DNA of 64,000 bases, from NCBI GenBank assembly GCA_030077755.1, contig JAQJZZ010000005.1, forward strand, positions 1,674,001-1,738,000, in the 5' to 3' direction. Origin of the DNA: Filosporella fistucella. Lineage: Eukaryota; Ascomycota; Leotiomycetes; Helotiales. The position numbers and the translations under genes were made by a program. The notes beneath the pieces were generated by a model, which was not told the DNA's origin, ran no database searches, and saw only the letters and a program-made list of their open reading frames with translations. Of the stretch, positions 11,587 to 22,481 are shown piece after piece (position 1 is the stretch's first letter; each line of letters starts with the position of its first letter).

Positions 11587-12357
11587 TTTCACACTTCGCC
11601 TATGGATAGTGAAATTATGAGTAGTATCCACGGAAGAGTAAGGGAATCGAAACTGGAGAAGACTGTCCCTAGATTTCGTGGGGAGAAGTAAGTCGTCTGC
11701 ATTGTATTTGTACAATCCCTTGCGAAGATACATCTTAATATGTCCCCGGCTCTGAGATCGACACTCCCAGGATGAATCGGATGTAGGATGGAAAAGGTGA
11801 GGAGATTCTATGATTTCGACATGACTCCATGCGAATCTTGAGAAACATCACACGTTACTAGCTCGCTGTGATATGTGGTCAACATCACTTGCTGCGGTCT
11901 GAATGGTGCAAAAGCATTTATTTTTTCAAGGTATATAGAAGAAAGTTGGGTAGCACAGCTCGTGTCGCCGAAACTAGCTCGAAGGACATAGGGAGGGGCC
12001 GTGCAGAACACTAGTTCATCCGTATCCGCATTTTTATACGCAGAATACGACAGCTTCCCAGTTCGTTCAAAAGTGGACCGAACAGGTGGCATACGGAATG
12101 TCCCCAATCCAAGCAGTCAAGTACCGTGCTGACAATTTTAAGGCCGAAGTACTACTTCAGTATGCAGGTCCTGGATCTTAAAATTGATGGGGAAGCCCTG
12201 TAACGGCATGTGCATGCAAATATGGGAGGGAAATCGCCTACATCATTTCAATTATCCGAGGCTCCTAGACAAAATTCTCGCAAGACTACCATTCCCAGCA
12301 TTGTCATCAACAACAATTGGCTCGGAGCTCTTTTATCGCTGCTCGGCATAGTCGCTT
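11587..12357. other. intergenic, promoter of the beta-propeller gene
   Basis: Holds the upstream region of the beta-propeller gene and the 3' flank of the membrane-protein gene. In-frame codons continue upstream of 11586 to 11733 and may be 5' leader. A 99-codon minus-strand frame at 11808-12107 has no recognisable feature. No repeat is seen. Confidence 0.5.
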
Positions 12358-12882
12358 TCAGATTTTGAAGATTCTTTCGGCAGTTGGTGCTGTTCTTGCG
12401 CTTTGAATCATGATCTCTGCACAAGTGGTGGCCGCAGCGAAGAAAGGATAAGTCTGTAGCTCAGTCTCTGGGGCGACTAGAAACGATACCATGGTCCCCG
12501 CCAGAAAGTAGCCAGGAATTGGAGCCAGGAACATGGCAAATCCCCATATACGTCGCAGAACTTTGAGCATTGTCCAGTCCCAGATGTCAAGAGCGAGGAA
12601 GAGGCCACGAGTCAGACTAAGAAGGATGCAAAACGTCCCCATATCGTGCAGAAGTGAGCAAGGCGGCGCAAGATAACGTTCAGCATCCTTTCTTTTCGTT
12701 TTGTCGCCACGGAATAGGGCAAGTGAGATGATAATGCCTGCGAGACATTGCAGGATTCGAACTGTCAGGGCGATATTATCAAATGCCCTGTGATGGAGTA
12801 ATCTTTCAGGAAAGGGCGTGGTTCTCACCAACGAAAAGTGCTGTCCATCCTCCTTCCGAGAAGTCGTGAGCTCTCCGTGCAT
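12358..12882 (-). CDS. hypothetical small multi-pass membrane protein
   Basis: Unrecognised 174-residue protein in a single open frame starting with ATG at 12882. It has a polar N-terminus of about 35 residues, then three clear hydrophobic segments (about 36-58, 78-102 and 113-137) and a weaker fourth (about 146-162). Between segments 1 and 2 is the charged loop RGDKTKRKDAERYL, which would be cytosolic by the positive-inside rule. This layout resembles the small orphan integral membrane proteins common in Pezizomycotina. It is tandem with the beta-propeller gene. Extra upstream exons are possible but none is obvious. It could be a fragment of a larger gene. Confidence 0.5.
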   Translation of the reverse strand: MHGELTTSRKEDGQHFSLVRTTPFPERLLHHRAFDNIALTVRILQCLAGIIISLALFRGDKTKRKDAERYLAPPCSLLHDMGTFCILLSLTRGLFLALDIWDWTMLKVLRRIWGFAMFLAPIPGYFLAGTMVSFLVAPETELQTYPFFAAATTCAEIMIQSARTAPTAERIFKI

Positions 12883-14103
12883 ATGTGAAGCAATATAAAT
12901 GGAAGATTGCTGGAATATATATTGTAAGTAGAATAGAATTATAAGGCATCATGACAGGGATAGTTCCAACTGGCGGAAGAACGATATCAGAGGAACTTCA
13001 TATCACGCAAAATCTGATCTAGAGTTTCCGAACTTCCAAAATTTCAAGAGACGAAGAGGAAATTGGAGATCCGATTCCATTATTGTGCATCATGCAGGGA
13101 CGGACATCTGGGCGTCCATGTCGTGTTACGATAGAAAGGCCTTTATGGAATCGATGGATTTGACTCTGCGGCGTATTTATTGCTGGAGTTGTGGAGGTCT
13201 GACTCTGAATCAGGTGCGATATCAAGAAATCGGCCAGCTTTTGGTTATAATCGCACATATGGGACGGTGAGCTACAATAATGAAGCACCAGCCTCATATG
13301 AAGTATTTTCCTCTGAGGTCTTATACCTCAAAGTCCCCACAAAAGTCATGTGTGGAAGAATGGAAGCTTCATATTTCGTTTCTCAAGAACAGAAATTAGT
13401 ATCATGTTAAGAGTAGAAGCTATGTAGTCCATCCTCTCAGACTTGTACTGTGTTCTCAATCCAGTTTCTGTTCGAATCTAGAGTTTAGCATTTAGTGGAG
13501 GTAAATGATTAGAGTTTAAAATAGTAATTTTATCTTCTCTTCTTATACTACATGGGGAAACTATACCTAGAATAAATCTCCGCTTTTAAAACCCCTACAA
13601 TAGTCGTTAAGGATAACCTGGAAGGGAATTTCCCCGGGCTGGAGAGTCATAAACGTTGCCACGTGATCTACTGGAATCCCTTAGAATATTAATAGCCACC
13701 ATGATTGCTTACCAGAATCTCCCTACCTAGTTCTATGTTTGATCGGTTCTCTTTGATAAAGAATTCCAAGAACGAGAGACCAAAAGTCAGATTCCCTGCG
13801 TGGGAGCTGGAGGTGCGTTGAGGTGTGAAGTGAGTAGGTACCTGAGTAGCCTCAGGAAGGCAACCACAACACGTGACTTACTCATCAGCTCCATAAGCGA
13901 GACCCCGCAATTTAAGGTTCGTTCCAGGTTTCAACGATGTCAACCTCAACTTCACCAGTCCCTCTCCTCCCTATCTGTCTCCTTATCTACTCCTCCTTCT
14001 CCGCAGTCCACTTATATACTCCGTTTACTTTTACTTTTAGCCCCACTCACCCTTCTCCAAGGAATGCCTCTTCGTATCCGTCCAAAGTTCGAGGATAGGA
14101 ATC
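12883..14103. other. divergent promoter upstream of the triple-zinc-finger regulator
   Basis: 1.2 kb between divergent starts. From about 13920 to 14060 the plus strand is rich in C and T (TCCTCC-type runs), a common leader of fungal mRNAs. An ATG at 14064 lies out of frame with the regulator start and could be a short upstream reading frame. No gene is supported. Confidence 0.5.
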
Positions 14104-16234
14104 ATGTTCCGACCAACAACGTCGGAATACCAGTGTGAGGTGTGCAAGGCAACCTTCTCAAACAGCAGTCATCTTCGTCGCCATGCAGCTATACGTGGGT
14201 CTAATGTTTCCAAACAAAGTCAAACGAAAAAGCTAAATATATTAACAGATACTCGACCAAACTTCTTCTGCTGCCAGTTCTGCAATAAAACCTTCTCCAG
14301 GGCGTGAGTTTGGTGATAGTGAATTTAGCCTGAATACAGCTTGCTGACTATTCTAGTGATTCAACCCGTCGACACATAAAATCATGCACTGCTAGAGGTG
14401 GAAGACCAATTCCAGATCCTCGACAGCGAGGAAAGAAAATGCATGCATGTGACTACTGTGCACGTGCCAAAAGAGCTTGCAATAAAGGCCAGCCTTGCGA
14501 GACGTGTCAAGCCAGCAAAGTGGAATGCACGTATAGTAGACCGGGATATGGCAATGCTGAACGAGAGCAACAAGGCTTAATGTCGCCAGTTCTTAAGGAA
14601 GAATCCGTATATGAACCAGAAGAAACCATCTCGGATATGTCTAGTCCTGGAAATGAAGGAGCTCCCAATGACGCAGCCAATACCAGAATGCGGGTTGAAT
14701 TTCTACTCAACTTTACGAAACCTGGGAAATCTTCACTTGGAGAATTCTTTTTTGACCCAGCAGCAGAAGATACCCCCTCAGCGCCTTCACCGATCCAAAA
14801 TGATTTTGTTCAGGCTTTTACTGACGATTTTATGGACCTCGAGGGACTTCATCCAGCGTCCGAATTCTCCGCTCTAAATGATTTCATGTGGAATGATGTT
14901 TCTAGTCCCGAATCCTTTACTATGTCTCTGCCCGATCACGATGCGATTCAATGTCGTGTTGATGAACTAATATCAACGCTGAGTACGGCTTTCGAAGTGG
15001 CAGCCCAAAAGCCACTTTCTACAACCTCACACATTCTATCTTCGCTCAATATACTATTCACGGTCGATAATGTCGTCGAATTTACCAAATTATACTTTCA
15101 AAAATGGCATCCAAATTCTACCATTCTCCATCCTCCATCTTTCAAGATAGAATCTGCAAGTCTTCCAGTATTACTTGCAATGTGTTTGATCGGAGCAACG
15201 TATACCGCCCCTCGCGACACAGCAGCCATTGCACATGGCTGTGCTGACATGGCCGAAACGATAATATTTGAAGATCCTGCATTCAAGCGTCTTTTGGAAG
15301 CGGATCGCTCTATTATTGATGCCTCCGCGGAAAGTATTCAGCCTGTGCAGGCTGCTTTTATGATGGGGTGTCTTCAAAATTGGAGGAACAGCACGACTTC
15401 AAGGCGGCGAGCTCGAACAAGGCGTCATTCGGACATAATATCAGCAGTTCGAGCTCTCCGTTTGTTCTCAGCTAGAAATGACGTTCTGAGTGCCGAAAAT
15501 CTCAATAGCAAGCCCTTTGACTGGAATGAATATATAGAAGCGGAGTCACGGGTCAGGTATGTTCCCAAATTTCGAGCATGATCAGTGTCTAATTGGACAG
15601 GCTCATGTGTTGGGTATTTCTGGTCGACTGCCAGTATACCATATTCTTTCGTTATCCACCTCGAGTCATGATGACTGAGATGACTGGCCATTTTCCCTCC
15701 TCTGAAGATGCTTTTCTGGCAACTAGTAGTATAGAATGTTGGAGACATCTTGTAGATGCACAACATTTGCCACGCGTCTCATTATCTACCTGCATCAAAA
15801 TAATTCTCAAGGAAGATTGGACCCCTGAGGAAAAGCACAATGTTGCACAGTTGAGTACTCTGGACTTTTTCACTGTCCTCAATGGTAGGCGTCTTCTCCC
15901 CGTTGTGTGCCTATGCTGATCAATAATAGCGATGAACACTGTCATATACTCAAATAAGCAAAGTCATCTTGGACTTTACGTCATGGAGCCACTATCTCGT
16001 GCGCTTTCGCGCTGGAAGGAACTTTGGGATCTGCACATGGAACATATTGATCCCCAACGACTCCGGCGTATGGGATTTTTCAAGAACGCGGTCGAGTTCT
16101 GGCATCTTACAAATTTGCTGCTGGAAGAGAACCTGTCACTTGACAAATCACCATCAGCAAACACTTGTGATGCAGATTCGATGGCAGAAATCAATAACTT
16201 ACTAGAGCGGTTTGAGGGAGTGAAACTGTCATGA
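14104..16234 (+). CDS. transcription factor with two C2H2-type fingers plus Zn2Cys6 cluster
   Basis: Nuclear DNA-binding regulator, 644 residues. Exons: 14104-14194, 14249-14303, 14357-15556, 15601-15884 and 15930-16234; all phases close. Finger 1 is C11-C14-H27-H31, with its last histidine created by splicing exon 1 to exon 2. Finger 2 is C39-C42-H55-C59, a C2HC variant. A Zn2Cys6 cluster follows (C80-x2-C83-x6-C90-x5-C96-x2-C99-x6-C106). The rest matches the fungal-specific regulator middle region, with stretches such as FTKLYFQKWHPNSTILHPPS and LMCWVFLVDCQYTIFF, the latter spanning intron 3. The combination of C2H2 and Zn2Cys6 domains is a known but minority architecture in ascomycetes. 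Its target genes are unknown; it lies next to the metabolic genes of region 1 and could act on them, which is inference only. Confidence 0.92.
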
Positions 16235-16676
16235 TATAATGTCTCATGGAAGCTAATTTCGGGTCGTCAATGGAAGGGTACACTTGCTTGGACGAATCCA
16301 TATAGGAAGGCCTTGAGATCAACGGAAAGGCTATCCGCCCTTCAATGTGGCCTTTCGGATCCAGAAGGGTCCATGAAACGAAGCTTATAGGATATCGATA
16401 GCCGGGTAGAAAATCAACACTACCATCCTCATCGTTGATAGTGGCTGGGATATTCGCAAGCTCGCCAATCATTCCACCTCAGCGATATTTCGAGTCTAGA
16501 CTGGTCAGAGGGAGGACGAAGCTCTCCCTGCAAGGCAGTGATGCACTAGAAAGGTTCACAAGAGCAACTGTATGTTCTGGCTGTTGATCGGGACTGTTGT
16601 TGATGTAAGCTGGTGAAGGCAACAAGAAGTTCAATAGTAGCATAGGAAAGGAATATCGTTGTGAAAGGATTGGCAT
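16191..16676 (-). pseudogene. possible broken small gene: one frame interrupted by a single TGA
   Basis: On the minus strand a single frame runs from an ATG at 16676 to about 16191 (162 codons) with one in-frame stop, TGA at about 16481-16479, splitting it into 65 and 95 codons. Both halves are protein-like, for example SLPCRESFVLPLTSLD before the stop and GYRYPISFVSWTLLDPKG after it. No intron that removes the stop is evident. The last codons overlap, in antisense, the 3' end of the regulator gene. I do not recognise the family. It may be a gene killed by one mutation, a readthrough case, or chance open sequence. Confidence 0.3.
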
Positions 16677-19354
16677 GAGATGTGGCAGATTCGAGCGGGA
16701 AACGCCAAATGAGATCTGACATCAGTATCCCTCGCTAGTCTCCACAGAACTAGCGAATCGGGGAAAGGGGGTGGGTGGGGTAGAGAAAGGATGACCCCAC
16801 CAGACAGCTTTTAGACAACCTCAAGATAACTTTTTGAAACTTTCATGAATTTTACAATTGCAAGATGACTATATGAGGGTGCAACGCGTCAGATTTACTG
16901 TATTTGGGATTAGGTAGGTCTTTGAGAGGGAGCTGTTGTACTGGAGGAAGGTGTATTTTGGGAACTGGATCTGCTGGTGAACTCTGCTTGGGCATTTATA
17001 TCTGCTCGAAAGAATCATCTCCGCTTCGAAGATGCGAGATCAAAGCTAACCATTATCAATCTCGGGACATTTGAAGCACTTGTCTACTCTATTATTCTAC
17101 AGGATCATATTCTTTAGGTTATTCTCCCTGTCTATTCCAACGAATCAATCTCTCCATCCCAGCTCACAAGTTATTCTCTACCAACGAACGTACCACCCAA
17201 TTGTTCGCCTCTGGCTATCACCATACATCTCCTAGAATGTTATCGCTCCCAAGATCGAAATTGAATAAGCTATCCTCATCCCTCAGTCTAAGCTAATATC
17301 TCTTCTAATATCCGATGTCGCAGAAGTGCACATCTGCTTTCAATCTTCCAAATCTTAGATTGTATCTCTTCACTTCTTCACAAAGAGTCCAATAGAAGGA
17401 AATCCGGTCTTCATTAGAGTTATCATCTACACTTCTGATCAACTTTCTACGTGCTAGGGGGTATCGATAGAGCAGCGGGTAAATATCAAACAACTATTCA
17501 TCGTTGAGCATTGGGCAATTTAATACTCATATACCGCAGCCACGGTCTCATCAGTCTCTCTTGGTTGAGCGGATCTTATCCATGTCTATCTTCAGGTTGT
17601 TTAATTGTGGTCATGTGTGGGTTATCTGGTTTACCTATTTTGAATCGCATTTCATCAGGCTTTTTCGTGAGGTTTGGGACTTTTGTATCAACACGAGAAT
17701 CCCGAATCGGCTACCCATCTATGGGCGACTTGAATGTATCCAGCTACTCCTTATTTCCTAACCTATCTAGTCCATCCAATACCATCATATCAGCTGTCAA
17801 AATTGCATATTCTATCCTAGCTGAGATGGTTTTCTACACTATCATTCTTATCTCCGTATAATTCTAGACAACCCCTCCTCCCTCCCAAGAAACAGACTAC
17901 ACAGAGATTTCCAACCTGTACGAGTTTCTTCATATTCGCACACTAAAATCTCTTCTTCTTTGCCATCTCTTCCACCTTGCTTCAATCCTACAAAGTACAG
18001 GTAGGATCTGCAAGATTTTGCACTTACCGGATTCATCAACAAACCCTCCTGCTGACGATAACAGAAGGAGAAACCAATTGCGTGTCACACGCGACGATGC
18101 CGATTTTGCGATAATACCGGGTGAAGAGCTAAAATCTTGTATTGTATTTGAGGTCTAGACATATTGTGGCGTTGACTCCAGTGTGTGCAGCCCCCTTTGT
18201 GACAATGCTGGGAGAACCAAGGCACCACTCGCCAAGTGTCGACTAGTCAGGTTGATGATATCACTCATCAAAGAATGTGATTCATGAGTTTGGCACTTGA
18301 AGCAGGCCTTGTACTTACGACATTCGTGCGAGATCGCGTATGACAGGAGAGAGAGAAGTGTAATGTGGAGGCCTTAAAACTAAAATTCACGCAGCGACGT
18401 GATAAAATTCCAAGTATTGTCTAAGGGAAATCCCGAGGATGGAATGGCAGAAATAGTAATGTGATATAATCAAATAGGTGTGATGACTGATTGTCTCTAG
18501 CATGTGTCATAATACATCTACTCATACATCCATACAACCTCAATCATCGTCTTACATAGCCATCCACAATCAGGACCATCCCTTGAAATCATCGTCTTAG
18601 ATAGCCATTCATCAATTAGGACCATCTTTTGAAGCACCCCTCCCCTCCCTCAAATCCTAGACTTCAACCACCAAATGGCGATCCCCTTCCTCACTTCCAT
18701 CTCTAATTGCCATCCACACACGCCCTCAAAATGACACAAGGAACCTCCAAAAACACGAACCAAAACCAAAATATGGATATCTATAAAACACCTCTAAACT
18801 CCATACAGAGCGCTATCCGTGTCCTGAAAGAAACAGACGAGCGCCGATCCAAAAACAAAACTCCAGTAATCCAGTTACTGGATGACAAACAGCAGTGGGA
18901 TACCTGTACAAGTAGAGGTCTCGACTGCGGGTATATAGAAAAAAGACTGGAAGATGGGTGAAGGAAAGTAATATAATGTACAAGAAATTAATTAGACATT
19001 TTCGGTAAGGGCGTGGATTCGAAGGAAAGATTTTGGGTCGGTAGGTGGTTGAGGGTATTTTGTGCGCCATAAGTAGTGGTTGCGCGATGTGTATGGAGGT
19101 AGTTTTTAATATGGAGGCGTGTGATGGAGGCTCAGTTGCTGGTGATCTTGTGTAACGTATTAGATTCAGGATGATCGTTGCGATGTGATTAGATTGAGTG
19201 CCATCATGGCGTCGTATTTCGTTGTTGTCGTGTAAACGTTGCGAGAAGTAATGTTGACTCTTCCATAGTAGAGGGAAGGTGCTCATTCGGAATATTCTTT
19301 GCATTACCATATTTTCATGGTCCATCAATGTTCAAATGACCCGAAGACATGTCT
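16235..19354. other. 3 kb gene-poor region between convergent genes
   Basis: Apart from the interrupted frame at its left end and a 45-base tandem duplication at 18542-18632, I see no supported gene. CT-rich stretches occur around 17090-17330 and 17860-18000. Several open frames of 60-170 codons exist on both strands (for example 17511-17861 and 18813-19328) but they are low-complexity or basic/hydrophobic mixtures without motifs. Confidence 0.45.
18542..18632. repeat. 45-base tandem duplication
   Basis: Two adjacent copies of about 45 and 46 bases, both beginning AATCATCGTCTTA, then ATAGCCAT, then AGGACCATC and ending in TTTGA or CTTGA. They differ at only a few positions, so the duplication is recent compared with the other repeats in the window. 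Nothing suggests that it is coding. Confidence 0.8.
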
Positions 19355-21585
19355 TCAGACCCAGGTGGCGGGACTATTGTTGCCACTTCCGCGAATGGCA
19401 AGTCCCCCCGAGTGCATAGAAGAAAAATCTTCATCGTCATTGAAGAAAGTTCCGAAAGAAATGTCAGAAGCCCTCGCTCTCTTTTCATCACGCTCATCAG
19501 TAATGCTGATCTGTCTTTTCCTGGTACTTGCGATACTATCTCTTGGAGACATATCGCCGACGGCGGAATCGACAGTGGCGGTAGAGAAACGAGGTCGTGG
19601 GACGTGAATATTACTCAATCGGTTCTTGAGATTCTGGTTCTCCTGGCGAAGAGTATCATTCTCTTTCTTGAGAAGGCTGACTTCTTGTTTGAGGCTTGCC
19701 TTGGTGGTCTCAAGTTCTTCCTTGGTGGTCTCAAGTCCTTGTCGAAGGACTTGATTTTCCCGTTGAAGTGCGGCAATGTTCATTTGGTCAGCCTCACTCT
19801 GTCGCTTGAGACTGTTGACATTTGCGTGCATAGAAGCATTCATAGCTTTGAGTTGTATATTCTGACTCTCAACCATGTCGAGACGATTACGCATTTCAAT
19901 CATCTTAGAATGCTGCTCCCCATTCGCATTCTTCATTCTCTGCACGATCTCGTCGTGATGATAGTACTGAGTAGTTAGCTTTTCCAAATCGGCTGAAAGC
20001 TGTCGGTTTCTTTCTTGTTCCTGCTTTCTCTCTTTTTCCAGTCTTTCACAATCTGCGGTCAGAGATCTTGATTTACTAATCCATTCGTCTGTTGAGTTCT
20101 GAAAGTCAATACTCAGATCTTCATATCTCTTTAAGAAGTCTGCTTTCAACTCATCAGCCTCACGCTTTCGAGCAATTCGCTCCTTCTCTTGATCCTGCTG
20201 CATGACGTTCATTTTTTGAAATAAATGTCGAACAATATCTGTCATCTGAGACTCCGAGGTGATATCACATGGCTGTTCTGAGCGAAGACTTAATTGGAGA
20301 AGGTTGTCGCCAGCGTGAGATTCTTGTCCTACATGCTCATTAGATGGACAATTTAACAGACCTAGGGCGACGACTTACTGGATACCGCACCATTCCTAGC
20401 TTCCCAGTTCCTAACAACAACTTCGGTGCGATCAAGATGTTCTTCAACAGATGGCGAAACTCCTCGGAGAGCCATAGAGATATCAGATCCAGTTGATTGG
20501 CGGCCCGATTGGGTAAGACCAGGTACAAGATCAGAGGGTGAATTGGCAGCGATATGCATATTATAAGGTCCATCTGTCAGCACGTTGTCGTTGCCAATAG
20601 CATGTGAGATAAGGAAGCCCTTGTCTTGAGATGCAGAATTGTTGTAATCCAGTTCACTGGGGGTATTTGGTTGCTGATTTAAAGTCATATTAAAATCTTC
20701 AAGCGCTTGAGACGGAAAGGTCTTGGGGCGTTGGACGGCGGATTGCGGAATGGGTTCATGCAGGGTTGGTTGAGGTCTGCTAGCACCTGGAAAACTATTT
20801 GCTGTAGGTAGAGCAGAAACGCGACGATTTGATACTGGTGGATGGGATAATGTCCTTGGCGCACTGGTAGGTCTTCTGGCAGTAGGGATATAGGATGTGG
20901 ATTGATTGTCGGAAACAGGGGTAGGTGGACCAACAGTGCTCGGCGATGCTGCAGATAACGGCCCTCTTCCATTGTGATATACAGGTTCGCCCTTGAGATT
21001 GAAGATAGGAACACCAGCTGTCTTCAGCTGTTCTCTGAGATGACTCCCCCTGTTGAGGTTAGTTTTGTGAATGAAGAAGAGTCCAGGTAGTTCTTACTTG
21101 ATCACCGTAAACCCAATTTCTTCCCTAACCTTTTTACAGACCTCATCAATACTTAATCGACTGACTGTGTTCCCTTTGGAATCAGTGTAGCCACTGTAAA
21201 GAAGTCTCAAGTCCTCCATGAGCAAATCATAGACCAGATTTCGAATCTTATCTGTACCATCCTTACGCGGGGTCTTGTCCCATTCGTATTTTGCTTTTGC
21301 CAGATCCCATTTCTGCCACACTTCAGCATGCAATTTGCCTGGTCTCTCGACCATAATCTTGTTGATGATAGTGGCTTCGAATGATTCCGAGAGGAGAGCT
21401 AAGACCGGGCCGACCCATGGTTCGCGGTAAGCTGGATTCACCCTCTGAGCGATCGCTGCAAGTCTCTCTCTGGCGACTCTTGGATTTCCATTCCCACGGC
21501 TTGATTCGGTCTTGAAGTTGTCAAGACAACTCTTGAGTCGTTCGATGGTAAAGGGGGTATTGAGGGATGGTTGAGGGGTCGTCAT
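19355..21585 (-). CDS. hypothetical coiled-coil protein, unrecognised N-terminal domain
   Basis: 710-residue protein. Exons: 21585-21098, 21049-20379 and 20328-19355, with branch points CTAAC and CTAAT; phases close. Residues 1-163 form a compact, charged, probably helical domain (motifs GNPRVARERLAAIAQRV and VYDLLMEDLRLLY) that I do not recognise. Residues about 165-400 are low-complexity and rich in S, P and N, probably disordered. From about 415 to 640 there is a long coiled coil (KEELETTKASLKQEVSLLKK). The C-terminus holds a basic RKRQISITDERDEKRAR patch that could be a nuclear signal, and an acidic FFNDDEDF. Layout suggests a scaffold or chromatin/cytoskeleton adaptor. Function is unknown. 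The gene's upstream region is long and purine/pyrimidine-asymmetric. Confidence 0.8.
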
Positions 21586-22220
21586 TGTGTAGGAGGCGGT
21601 TCACCGTAATGTTTTGAGGTTCTAGCATGCGCCGATGTAGAATTAGAGGTCGCAGATTTCCACTGTCTCTTTAATGGCGTGGTTATATTCATATAATGGG
21701 GTTGAGGTATTCGTGGTATAATTGAGCGTGTGGGCATGCGCGTGTAGGAAAATCGAGGTTCGCGTTGGTAGAATTCAGGGGAGGATGTGCGGAATATAGT
21801 ATTGAATTTGCAAAACTCGAGAAATGAGGCTCTAAGTACTCCAATGAGGTGGTGAAGATGTGCGGGTATATGTTTCGAGGTAGATGAATTGTTATATGTT
21901 TGTGTCGTGGATGCGCGTGTAGGTTTCTGTCGCGACAGGCCTCGAAAGGAGACAATAGAAGAAGATATCCTACACAGCAGTCAGTAACACCCCGATACCT
22001 CCTACTCCACACAACATACCTAATAAATATAAAGAGCGACAGGATGCAATGTATATATCCTCTTCCCAGAGTCGAAGAAGGCCAAGCGACGCGACGCGCA
22101 GTATTAAGAAGGAGTGGACAGGGAAAATAATAAGCGCAATTGGACTCGACTGTTGGGTAACAAGGAGAGCGATGCGAGGATCGAAGTAGTGGTTTTGGGT
22201 TAGTGATGGACCTCACCAAG

Positions 22221-22481
22221 TATGGATATGAATATGAATATGAGTAGATGAAATGGTGACAAGGACAGACAATGACATATAGGTCAGGTAGGTGGATAAG
22301 AAGGGACGGAGGAGGAGGGAAGAATGGAAGAAGGAAGGGATGGGGATGGGAGGAGATAGCTGGATAGGTCGGTGGGCTAGACTGGGGTGGGTTGCTGGGT
22401 GTGCAATTGGAAGCGTGAAGTGAAAGTGAAGGTGAAAGTGCAAGGACAAGGTGATGTGATGTGATGGGATGCGATGTGATA
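22221..22481. repeat. simple repeats (ATATGA hexamers, GTGAT pentamers) in purine-rich tract
   Basis: At 22221-22245 there are about four copies of an ATATGA/ATATGG-like hexamer. At 22451-22481 there are about six copies of a GTGAT/GCGAT pentamer. Between them lies a GGA-rich run. They sit in the upstream region of the coiled-coil gene. Confidence 0.7.

Noticed and set aside
11808..12107. 99-codon minus-strand open frame
   Set aside because: No domain, no splice partners and no compositional signal; it lies in the promoter of the propeller gene.
12740..12765. tRNA B-box-like sequence (GTTCGAATCC on the minus strand)
   Set aside because: No A box, acceptor stem or T-stem pairing around it; it lies inside the small membrane protein gene. 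Similar B-box-like matches near 13469 and 59597 also fail to fold.
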